Source of the DNA: an uncultured Rhizobiaceae group bacterium
Lineage (GTDB): Bacteria; Pseudomonadota; Alphaproteobacteria; Rhizobiales; Rhizobiaceae
Length of the DNA stretch: 6,168 nt
Assembly: GCA_937951455.1 (NCBI GenBank)
Contig: CALFBU010000029.1
Location: 1-6,168 of the forward strand
Reading direction: 5' to 3'
Part shown: piece after piece, positions 1-5,046 of the stretch
How the letters are laid out: every line of letters starts with the position of its first letter
Position numbering within the stretch: the first letter of the stretch is position 1
Made by a program: the position numbers and the translations under genes
Notes under the pieces: model-generated
What the model was told of the DNA's origin: nothing
The model's database searches: none
What the model saw: only the letters and a program-made list of their open reading frames with translations

Positions 1-45
1 CCATATCATTTCTCAGCGTTTAGAGAGGTGATAGCAAGTTTATAA
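1..45 (+). CDS. Possible C-terminal tail of an upstream gene (partial)
   Basis: The first plus-strand frame is open from the window edge for 14 codons (PYHFSAFREVIASL) and stops at TAA 43-45. The other two plus frames stop earlier (tag at 21, tga at 29). The stop coincides with the left arm of the terminator hairpin at 44-73, as expected where a gene ends at its own terminator. The stretch is too short to identify a family, and an open frame this short can occur by chance. The gene could equally end before the window or in another frame. Confidence 0.22.
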   Translation, partial: PYHFSAFREVIASL

Positions 46-73
46 AAGCAGTTGCTTGTGGCAGCTGCTTTTT
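44..73 (+). terminator. Rho-independent terminator hairpin
   Basis: Left arm AAAAGCAGTTGC (44-55) pairs with right arm GCAGCTGCTTTT (61-72) over 12 bp with one G-U pair, closing a 5-nt loop TTGTG. The right arm runs into five T residues (69-73). This is a classic intrinsic terminator for a plus-strand transcript entering from the left edge. The minus strand also ends in a run of four T, so the hairpin could work in both directions. It isolates the downstream TerB-family gene from read-through, so that gene probably has its own promoter in 74-193. Confidence 0.65.
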
Positions 74-193
74 GCGTTTTGTATGAATATACCGATACTT
101 TTAAACAAAATCTGATGCTTATCTATCGTAATCCGCAAAAAGTGTGATAATGATCTGATACGTCTTTAAACTGTACAATTTGGGGTACGGCTT

Positions 194-610
194 ATGTATT
201 CATCTTTTGAAAACTTTCTAAAAGTCCTGGATGCAGGTGATAATGAAATTATCAAGCTCTCGCAGGAGGACCCAAGAATTGCGATTGGTATTCTTTTATA
301 CAGCACAGTTCAGGCAGATGGGCGTGTAAAGCGCGAGGAAACTCAGCTCTATCGTCATTTACTGGAAAGTTATTTGAACGTTTCCGAAGACGAATTCCTG
401 ATGTTCGAAGATATTGTTTCCGAGACTTGCAACAAGCCGGACAGCATCAACTCCATTATTCAAATCATACGTGAAATGCCAGAAAGCAAACGCCGTGAGG
501 TTTTAAAATTAATGAAAGATATATCACTCAGTGACAAACAGTTTCATGAGTTTGAGGTTAATTTGGTTTCAAGAATTTCTACCTTGTTGGGTTTGGATGA
601 AGCTCAATAA
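194..610 (+). CDS. TerB-family (tellurite-resistance-type) small helical protein
   Basis: This 138-residue protein is predicted soluble and almost all helical, with no signal peptide or membrane segment. It shows the TerB-domain pattern. An alpha-helix ends in ADGR (41-44) followed by paired acids E48-E49, and a matching second half runs SDKQFHEFE (113-121) into a helix ending LLGL (131-134). In the family these paired acidic half-repeats are thought to bind metal. TerB domains occur in tellurite/stress ter operons, but stand-alone copies like this one are common in proteobacteria and mostly uncharacterised, so tellurite resistance should not be assumed. No other ter gene is visible. The start is ATG 194: an in-frame TAA at 167-169 excludes a longer form, and the only purine-rich upstream motif is GGGG at 182-185, a weak ribosome site. 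The stop lies 5 bp from the convergent panC stop. The family call is from motif recognition. Confidence 0.75.
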   Translation: MYSSFENFLKVLDAGDNEIIKLSQEDPRIAIGILLYSTVQADGRVKREETQLYRHLLESYLNVSEDEFLMFEDIVSETCNKPDSINSIIQIIREMPESKRREVLKLMKDISLSDKQFHEFEVNLVSRISTLLGLDEAQ

Positions 611-615
611 CCTCG

Positions 616-1458
616 TTACAGTTTAATATTGTCAATCAGGCGGACTCCACCTAACCAGGCAGCAGCAAACAGCCTGCACTCACTGCCAAGTTCCTTCATT
701 AAAACCATTTTCTTACCACAACGTACTTCAAGATATTCCACTTTAAAGTCACCGGTAGATTCCAACTTTTGTTGGTTTGCAGCACAAGCTGTTTCAATAT
801 CCACACCGTTATGAATATCCTCTTTTATTTTTTGCATTGTTTTATGTAATTTTGGTGCCAGTTTGCGGTCTGCCTTTTTGAGGCGGGCATTGCGTGAAGA
901 CATGGCGAGACCATCTTTTTCGCGCACGGTGGGTGCTGGGATTATTTTTATCGGTATATTCAAGTCGTCTACGAGACGTTCTATGATGAAGAGCTGCTGG
1001 TAATCTTTTTCGCCAAAGCAGGCGTAATCGGCTCCGACTTGCAGAAATAATTTTGTTACAACGGTTGCGACACCACCAAAATGTCCTGGTCGATGTGCGT
1101 CACATAGAATATCTATACCAGCTGTGACCTTTACGTCTGTCGCAAACTCTTGCGGATACATTTCTTCGACTGACGGTATGAAAACCACATCAGCGCCTTC
1201 TTTTTCAATGCTTTTTACGTCGTCTTCTTCATCGCTTGGGTAAGTTTTGAGATCATCGGGATTGTTAAACTGTTTTGGGTTTACAAAAATTGAGACGACG
1301 ACATGATCTGCAACTTCTCTTGCTTTTGCGATTAAACTCAAGTGCCCCGCGTGCAGCCCACCCATGGTTGGAACGAGGCAAACTGTTTTATTATTTTTTT
1401 TGAGTTCTGTAGCGCGTGCGCGAATGCCTGTGACATCGCGAATAATTTCGACGCTCAT
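616..1458 (-). CDS. panC: Pantothenate synthetase (pantoate--beta-alanine ligase)
   Basis: PanC condenses pantoate with beta-alanine, using ATP through a pantoyl-adenylate, and releases AMP and PPi. It is the last step of cytosolic pantothenate (vitamin B5) synthesis. The protein has 280 residues, the normal family length. The nucleotidyl-transferase HIGH-like motif is PTMGGLHAGH (30-39, H36 and H39); Gly34 stands where many homologues have Ala. It is followed by SIFVNPKQF (56-64), RPGHFGGVATVV (123-134), FGEKDYQQL (148-156) and the KMSKS-like loop AMSSRN (185-190). All expected active-site blocks are present, so the enzyme should be functional. It lies 6 bp downstream of panB on the same strand and is almost certainly co-transcribed. 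The purine-rich GAAGAG inside the last panB codons can serve as its ribosome site. No terminator is visible in the 5-bp gap to the convergent TerB-family gene. Confidence 0.97.
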   Translation of the reverse strand: MSVEIIRDVTGIRARATELKKNNKTVCLVPTMGGLHAGHLSLIAKAREVADHVVVSIFVNPKQFNNPDDLKTYPSDEEDDVKSIEKEGADVVFIPSVEEMYPQEFATDVKVTAGIDILCDAHRPGHFGGVATVVTKLFLQVGADYACFGEKDYQQLFIIERLVDDLNIPIKIIPAPTVREKDGLAMSSRNARLKKADRKLAPKLHKTMQKIKEDIHNGVDIETACAANQQKLESTGDFKVEYLEVRCGKKMVLMKELGSECRLFAAAWLGGVRLIDNIKL

Positions 1459-1467
1459 AGTGTTTTA
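1450..1467 (-). repeat. Initiation-region repeat, copy at panC
   Basis: On the minus strand this reads TAAAACACTATGAGCGTC: the panB stop codon TAA, 6 nt, then the panC start ATG and the next two codons. The same 18 bases, with a single change (C to T in the spacer), are found at the panB start (2281-2298). In both copies the TAA is in frame with the downstream ATG. Confidence 0.6.
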
Positions 1468-2289
1468 CTCTTCGCCTGCGTAATCATATACATGATCGGG
1501 AGTAGGGAACTTCCTGCTCTTGACCTCATCTGCATATTCCTTGGCCATTTCCTGGACCTGCTCGCCAAGGTTTGCAAAGCGCTTTACGAATTTTGGTTTG
1601 AAGTCGGTAAACATTCCAAGCATGTCATCGATGACTAATATCTGACCATCGCAATATACGGATGCACCAATGCCAACTGTGGGAATATCAAGCTTTTTAG
1701 TAACTTTACGCGCTAACGGGTCTGGCATTTTCTCGCATACAACTGAGAATGCGCCCGCCTCCTGAACGGATATTGCATCATCCATGATACGTTTTGAATC
1801 ATCGCCTTTACCTTGTGTTTTATAGCCTCCAAAGACGTTGACCGATTGTGGTGTTAAGCCAATATGCGCCATCACGGGTATACCGCGATCCACCAAATAG
1901 CGGATTGTTTCCGCCATAACCTGTCCGCCTTCAAGTTTAACTGCACCGCATTCGGTTTCGCGCATCAAAATAGCGGCGTTTTCAAATGCTTGTTCTTTAC
2001 TTTTTTCATAAGAGCCAAATGGCATGTCCATTACGAGAAGAGGGCGTTTTAACCCCCGTCGCACCGCTTTACCATGAAGGATCATCATGTCCATTGTAAC
2101 ACCCAATGTATTAGGCATGCCATGCATAACCATGCCAACGCTATCACCGACCAAGACAAGATCTGTATGTTCATCGATCATGCGGGCAATGGGTGTGGTG
2201 TATGCGGTGAGACATACAATCGGTTCCTTGCCTTTCATTTCCGTGATATCTGGAGGGGTGAGAGCTTTAATTTTTGTATTGACGCTCAT
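1465..2289 (-). CDS. panB: 3-methyl-2-oxobutanoate hydroxymethyltransferase (ketopantoate hydroxymethyltransferase)
   Basis: PanB transfers a hydroxymethyl group from 5,10-methylene-tetrahydrofolate to alpha-ketoisovalerate, giving ketopantoate, the committed step to pantothenate. It is a cytosolic metal-dependent TIM-barrel enzyme. The 274 residues are close to the family norm. Visible motifs are [10 protein letters not shown] (26-35), [12 protein letters not shown] (46-57) with metal ligand D49, MDMPFGSY (87-94) with second metal ligand D88, AVKLEGG (116-122), AHIGLTPQ (141-148), VCEKMP (184-189) with the likely catalytic base E186, and PTVGIGA. No expected residue is missing. The start is fixed at ATG 2289, because an in-frame TAA lies only 6 nt upstream (2296-2298). 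No Shine-Dalgarno lies at normal spacing; the nearest, AAGGAA at 2311-2316, is 21 nt away. Initiation may therefore use an A/U-rich leader or coupling. It is first in a two-gene panB-panC operon. The reductase gene panE is not in the window. Confidence 0.97.
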   Translation of the reverse strand: MSVNTKIKALTPPDITEMKGKEPIVCLTAYTTPIARMIDEHTDLVLVGDSVGMVMHGMPNTLGVTMDMMILHGKAVRRGLKRPLLVMDMPFGSYEKSKEQAFENAAILMRETECGAVKLEGGQVMAETIRYLVDRGIPVMAHIGLTPQSVNVFGGYKTQGKGDDSKRIMDDAISVQEAGAFSVVCEKMPDPLARKVTKKLDIPTVGIGASVYCDGQILVIDDMLGMFTDFKPKFVKRFANLGEQVQEMAKEYADEVKSRKFPTPDHVYDYAGEE

Positions 2290-2298
2290 AGTATTTTA
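2281..2298 (-). repeat. Initiation-region repeat, copy at panB
   Basis: The minus strand reads TAAAATACTATGAGCGTC, 17 of 18 bases identical to the panB-panC junction (1450-1467). Here no annotated gene ends at the TAA. The in-frame codons just upstream read MHKERRAR then TAA, a mini-ORF or chance tail. The shared segment has no Shine-Dalgarno sequence in its spacer. Confidence 0.6.
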
Positions 2299-2323
2299 AC
2301 GCGCACGGCGTTCCTTATGCATA

Positions 2324-2336
2324 GGTTCATTGAACC
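2324..2336. promoter_or_regulatory. Perfect 13-bp palindrome, possible operator or leader hairpin for panBC
   Basis: GGTTCA-T-TGAACC is a perfect 6-bp inverted repeat with a single central base. It lies 35-47 bp upstream of the panB ATG and covers the start predicted from the candidate promoter at 2342-2370. A one-base loop is too tight for a stable RNA hairpin, so a protein-binding site is more plausible than an RNA structure. No regulator is encoded nearby, and a short palindrome can arise by chance. Confidence 0.3.
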
Positions 2337-2341
2337 ATTTA

Positions 2342-2370
2342 TTTCTAATGCAGGTTTTAGATTGTTACAA
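2342..2370 (-). promoter_or_regulatory. panB: Candidate sigma-70-type promoter for panB-panC
   Basis: On the minus strand TTGTAA (2365-2370) is followed by a 17-bp spacer and TAGAAA (2342-2347). Each hexamer matches 4 of 6 consensus bases. The predicted start is near 2335, giving a leader of about 45 nt. Position and spacing are good but the hexamers are weak. An alternative upstream is TATAAA (near 2397) with TTGGTA at a 19-bp spacer. Confidence 0.3.
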
Positions 2371-2467
2371 GGACTGGTGTTGTTTTGCTCTGTTTATAGC
2401 GAAGAAATCACGTCATTTACCAATAAATACAAGTTTAACGACCTTCATATGGATAAATTAGGGTATT

Positions 2468-2476
2468 TGGTGTAAT
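2468..2476 (+). promoter_or_regulatory. Candidate extended -10 promoter for the L,D-transpeptidase
   Basis: TGGTGTAAT is an extended -10 element: TG, one base, then TGTAAT, matching TATAAT at 5 of 6 positions. No convincing -35 lies 16-18 bp upstream, which extended -10 promoters can tolerate. The predicted start near 2483 gives a leader of about 40 nt. That leader ends in the purine-rich stretch AAAGGTGGGAGA (2507-2518), whose GGGAG (2513-2517) sits 6 nt before the ATG and is a good ribosome site. Confidence 0.3.
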
Positions 2477-2523
2477 ATGGCTAAATTGGGGCAGTAGTTT
2501 AGAGTTAAAGGTGGGAGAAAGTA

Positions 2524-2946
2524 ATGAAGTATTTCCTGATTACCCTGACGGTCTTTTTTGGAGTTTTAAGCACTCCATCACACGCCGCTAGAATTGAAGC
2601 AAAAGTCGACATATCACAACAAAAAATGCGCGTTTATCAAAACGGAAAGCTGAAATACGTTTGGCCAGTTTCGACCGCGCGTAAAGGCAAGGTTACGCCA
2701 ACAGGCACTTGGAATGCCAAGTGGTTATCTAAAAATCATAAATCCAGCCGTTATAATAACGCGCCGATGCCATATGCTATTTTCTATAGCGGTAATTTTG
2801 CAATTCACGGAACAAATCAAACCAAGCGTCTTGGGCGTCCGGCATCTGCTGGTTGTGTGAGAGTGCATACGGCAAACGCAGCCAAGCTTTTCAGCATGGT
2901 TCAAAAATATGGAAAGCGTAATTTCAGAGTTAGAATTACACACTAA
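2524..2946 (+). CDS. Secreted L,D-transpeptidase (YkuD domain)
   Basis: L,D-transpeptidases use a catalytic cysteine to make 3-3 cross-links in peptidoglycan, swap the terminal D-residue, or tether proteins to the wall, all in the periplasm. The 140-residue protein begins with a signal peptide: K2, a hydrophobic core 4-15, and a type I cleavage site after S19-H20-A21. The rest is one minimal YkuD domain with no LysM or peptidoglycan-binding module. The strand DISQQKMRVYQNGK (29-42) opens the fold and VTPTGTW (57-63) is the usual substrate-loop block. The catalytic region is IHGTNQ (94-99, His95) followed by SAGCVRVH (108-115, Cys111 and Arg113). Ala109 replaces the histidine of the more common SHGC form. 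The start is supported by GGGAG 6 nt upstream and by the signal peptide. The gene diverges from panB and converges with the lipid A operon. The exact cell-wall role cannot be read from sequence. Confidence 0.93.
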   Translation: MKYFLITLTVFFGVLSTPSHAARIEAKVDISQQKMRVYQNGKLKYVWPVSTARKGKVTPTGTWNAKWLSKNHKSSRYNNAPMPYAIFYSGNFAIHGTNQTKRLGRPASAGCVRVHTANAAKLFSMVQKYGKRNFRVRITH

Positions 2947-2967
2947 GCTTTGGCATTAAACAGGTAT

Positions 2968-3004
2968 AAACGTGCGCTGATGTTTGCTATTGGCGCGCGT
3001 TTTT
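2968..3004 (+). terminator. Intrinsic terminator of the L,D-transpeptidase gene
   Basis: Left arm AAACGTGCGC (2968-2977) pairs with right arm GCGCGCGTTT (2993-3002) over 10 bp with one G-U pair, around a 15-nt loop, and ends in five T (3000-3004). It begins 21 bp after the transpeptidase stop. The right arm encodes the last residues of the convergent acyltransferase and the loop holds that gene's stop codon, so the hairpin is shared with coding sequence. The large loop lowers confidence. Confidence 0.5.
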
Positions 3005-3967
3005 CTTTGCCTGCTTTTGTGCTTTTGCCGCAGCAAGTTTTTCCATAACATCTGGACGCCAGCGCTTGTGAAGCCATAGCCATTGCTCAGGGTATTCGCG
3101 TACCCAGCGCGCGACGCAATCATTGACGTCTTGTGTTAGTTGCGCGGTATCTATGTTGCCATTGGGTTTGCGGGGAATTTCCAAGGGCGCTTCAATTTCA
3201 AGCCTGAAACGACCTTTCGGCAATCTCACGCAACGTGCAGGGTAGATGGGGCAATCGTATTGTCGTGCCAGTTTCGAGGGCAAGGGATTTGCCATAGTTT
3301 GGCGGCCCAAAAATTCTATTTCGTAACCGCGTCCAAAAAACTGATCTACCAGTACACCCACTTTGCCGCCTTCATCCATTACATTGGCCAATGCCCAGGA
3401 TGCGCCCGCTTTGGAAGGAACGAGATGCCCCATATTGGTTGTTCTGGCTGAAAGTACACGTTTTGCCATATATTGATTGTTTGGCGGACGAAAGAGGGCT
3501 GTGATGTTAAGTCCGTAGGCAGCAGCGCCGATCGGCAGGATTTCCCAATTGCCGGTATGGCCTGTGAAGCAAACGGCTGGACCATCCAATGCCTTTAGAC
3601 TTTCGAAATGTTCTTCGCCCCTGATTTCTACGCGACCTTTCGATTGGTCTTCTTCATTGAAGTCAAAGATTTGATCGAGATAAACATACTCTGCCGCAAC
3701 GCGCCCCAAATTGCGCCACATGTCATGCAGGATCGTTTCAATTTCCTCGTCTGATTTTTCAGGGAAGGCTAGTTTGAGATTTTTGCGTGCCAGCTTTGTG
3801 CGCGGGTACCACATGCCCAAGCCCTTGGCCGCTTCGGAGACAAACCAGATAGCGCTATCGGCAGGGAATAGTTTTAGAATTGCTATGAAGCCAAAAAAGA
3901 ATTGCGCGAGAAGCCAGTCCCGCGCATTTCTTAAAAAGATATAGGTTTTTCGGATTGTTGGTTCCAT
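2987..3967 (-). CDS. lpxXL: Lipid A biosynthesis acyltransferase, LpxL/HtrB family, probable LpxXL
   Basis: This inner-membrane enzyme transfers an acyl chain from acyl-ACP to a lipid A precursor on the cytoplasmic face. It has 326 residues. A hydrophobic anchor lies at about 18-34, and the family active site H-X4-E is seen as GHTGNWE (136-142, His137 and Glu142). It is followed by ALFRPPNN, a conserved VGVLVDQFFG stretch, and the typical C-terminal block EQWLWLHKRWR. A basic Lys/Ala-rich tail closes the protein. It is last in the operon, 8 bp after the dehydrogenase gene, with only a weak ribosome site. The family is certain. Assignment as the very-long-chain (27-hydroxyoctacosanoyl) transferase LpxXL rests on gene order after fabF and adh, as in the rhizobial acpXL cluster; an ordinary lauroyl or myristoyl transferase cannot be excluded from sequence alone. 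Its last codons form one arm of the opposing terminator hairpin. Confidence 0.9.
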   Translation of the reverse strand: MEPTIRKTYIFLRNARDWLLAQFFFGFIAILKLFPADSAIWFVSEAAKGLGMWYPRTKLARKNLKLAFPEKSDEEIETILHDMWRNLGRVAAEYVYLDQIFDFNEEDQSKGRVEIRGEEHFESLKALDGPAVCFTGHTGNWEILPIGAAAYGLNITALFRPPNNQYMAKRVLSARTTNMGHLVPSKAGASWALANVMDEGGKVGVLVDQFFGRGYEIEFLGRQTMANPLPSKLARQYDCPIYPARCVRLPKGRFRLEIEAPLEIPRKPNGNIDTAQLTQDVNDCVARWVREYPEQWLWLHKRWRPDVMEKLAAAKAQKQAKKNARQ

Positions 3968-3975
3968 GAGGAAGC

Positions 3976-5007
3976 CTAGTCATTTACCCGCATGATGATT
4001 TTGCCGAACACTTTACGGGCTTCCATGCGTTCAAGAGCCGTTTGGATGTCACCAAATTCAACTTCTGAATCCACCACTGGATGAACAATGCCTTTGGCCA
4101 TTTTTTCCATCGCATCAGTAATATTTTGCATACGGCACCCAAAAGAGCCAATTAAGCGCAATTGACGCTGGAACAGCATCATCAGGTTTGTGTCAGCAGA
4201 AACGCCTGACGTTGATCCACAAGTCACCAAACGGCCACCCGGGCGCATGCTCAACATGGAGCCTGCCCAAGTGTCTTTGCCGACGTGCTCAAAGACCACG
4301 TCCACGCCTTTTTTCTTTGTGATTTTGCGAACAGCGCCTTCAAAGCGATCTTCTCGGTAGTTGATGACGTGATCAGCACCAAGCTCTATACATTTCTCAA
4401 TTTTATCATCAGAACCAACAGTGGTTATGACGGTACAGCCGATTTTCTTTGCAAGCTGAATGGCAGCAGAGCCGATGCCAGACCCGCCAGCGTGAATGAG
4501 AACTGTTTCACCTGATTCAAGTTTCGCGTTGTCGAAGAACATGTGCTCGACAGTGCCAAAGGTCACGGGGGCGAGTGCGGCGCCGATATCGGTTACGCCA
4601 ACAGGTGCCTTGATGCAGTTTCTTGCGGGCATGTTTGAGAGCTCTTGACCGTAGCCATCCAAATGGAAACCATGAACGCCTGCAGGATGCTCGCAGTGGT
4701 TATCACGGCCTTCACGACAAGGGCGACATGTGCCACAGGTTGGTGCGCCATAGATGGATACAAGATCGCCAACTTTTAAGTGTGTGACACCCGGGCCTAC
4801 TTTCGTGATCTCGCCAGATGCTTCTGCACCGACTGTCATCGGCAGTTTTCGCTTGGCAAATGCCATACCACGCCAGCCCCATACATCGATATGGTTTAGA
4901 GCAACAACCTTCGTTTTGAACTGGACTTCGCCTTGGCCTGGATCTGCTGGCGCAGGGACATCTGTAATTTTTACTTCGCGGTCTGAAACAAGTTGAAGTG
5001 CGCGCAA
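3976..5007 (-). CDS. Zinc-type alcohol dehydrogenase / quinone-reductase-like MDR protein of the lipid A very-long-chain acyl cluster
   Basis: This is a medium-chain dehydrogenase/reductase of 343 residues. The N-terminal GroES-like catalytic domain is followed by a Rossmann fold with HAGGSGIGSAA (172-182), which binds NAD(P)H. The structural-zinc lobe is intact: C91, C94, C97 and C105 in CGTCRPC-x7-C spacing. The usual catalytic-zinc ligands look lost: the position of the first cysteine reads ALNHIDVW (36-43), and the GHE motif is GAEASG (60-65). The protein may therefore act as a zinc-independent enoyl- or quinone-type reductase, although cluster homologues are usually labelled alcohol dehydrogenase. 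In rhizobial acpXL clusters this gene sits between fabF1 and lpxXL, as here. A reductive step in very-long-chain acyl elongation is a reasonable but unproven role. Translation starts at TTG 5007, supported by GGAG 6 nt upstream. No ATG or GTG lies between that codon and the in-frame stop at 5047-5049. Confidence 0.88.
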   Translation of the reverse strand: MRALQLVSDREVKITDVPAPADPGQGEVQFKTKVVALNHIDVWGWRGMAFAKRKLPMTVGAEASGEITKVGPGVTHLKVGDLVSIYGAPTCGTCRPCREGRDNHCEHPAGVHGFHLDGYGQELSNMPARNCIKAPVGVTDIGAALAPVTFGTVEHMFFDNAKLESGETVLIHAGGSGIGSAAIQLAKKIGCTVITTVGSDDKIEKCIELGADHVINYREDRFEGAVRKITKKKGVDVVFEHVGKDTWAGSMLSMRPGGRLVTCGSTSGVSADTNLMMLFQRQLRLIGSFGCRMQNITDAMEKMAKGIVHPVVDSEVEFGDIQTALERMEARKVFGKIIMRVND

Positions 5008-5013
5008 GGCTCT

Positions 5014-5017
5014 CTCC
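5014..5017 (-). promoter_or_regulatory. Ribosome binding site that fixes a TTG start
   Basis: The minus strand reads GGAGAGAGCC then TTG. The GGAG core is 6 nt from the TTG at 5005-5007, which is optimal spacing. The encoded N-terminus (MRALQLVSDREV) has the usual look of an MDR first strand. The next in-frame ATG is codon 48, which would delete part of the catalytic domain. Confidence 0.8.
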
Positions 5018-5046
5018 GATATTTTAAAATTAGTGTTGAATGCTGG

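Noticed and set aside
174..179. TACAAT as a -10 element for the TerB-family gene
   Set aside because: It matches 5 of 6 consensus bases, but no -35 lies at 16-18 bp. The predicted start would leave only about 8 nt before the ATG, too short for the weak ribosome site.
1342..1638. Plus-strand open frame of 98 codons across the panB-panC junction
   Set aside because: It is antisense to two strongly conserved genes with no family features; a shadow frame.
2074..2475. Plus-strand open frame of 133 codons running from within panB into the intergenic region
   Set aside because: Most of it is the antisense of the certain panB gene. The peptide is rich in His/Cys, has no recognisable domain, and shows no good ribosome site.
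2290..2523. Riboswitch or structured RNA in the panB leader
   Set aside because: Apart from the 13-bp palindrome I see no long nested helices or known riboswitch core; the region is AT-rich and unstructured by eye.
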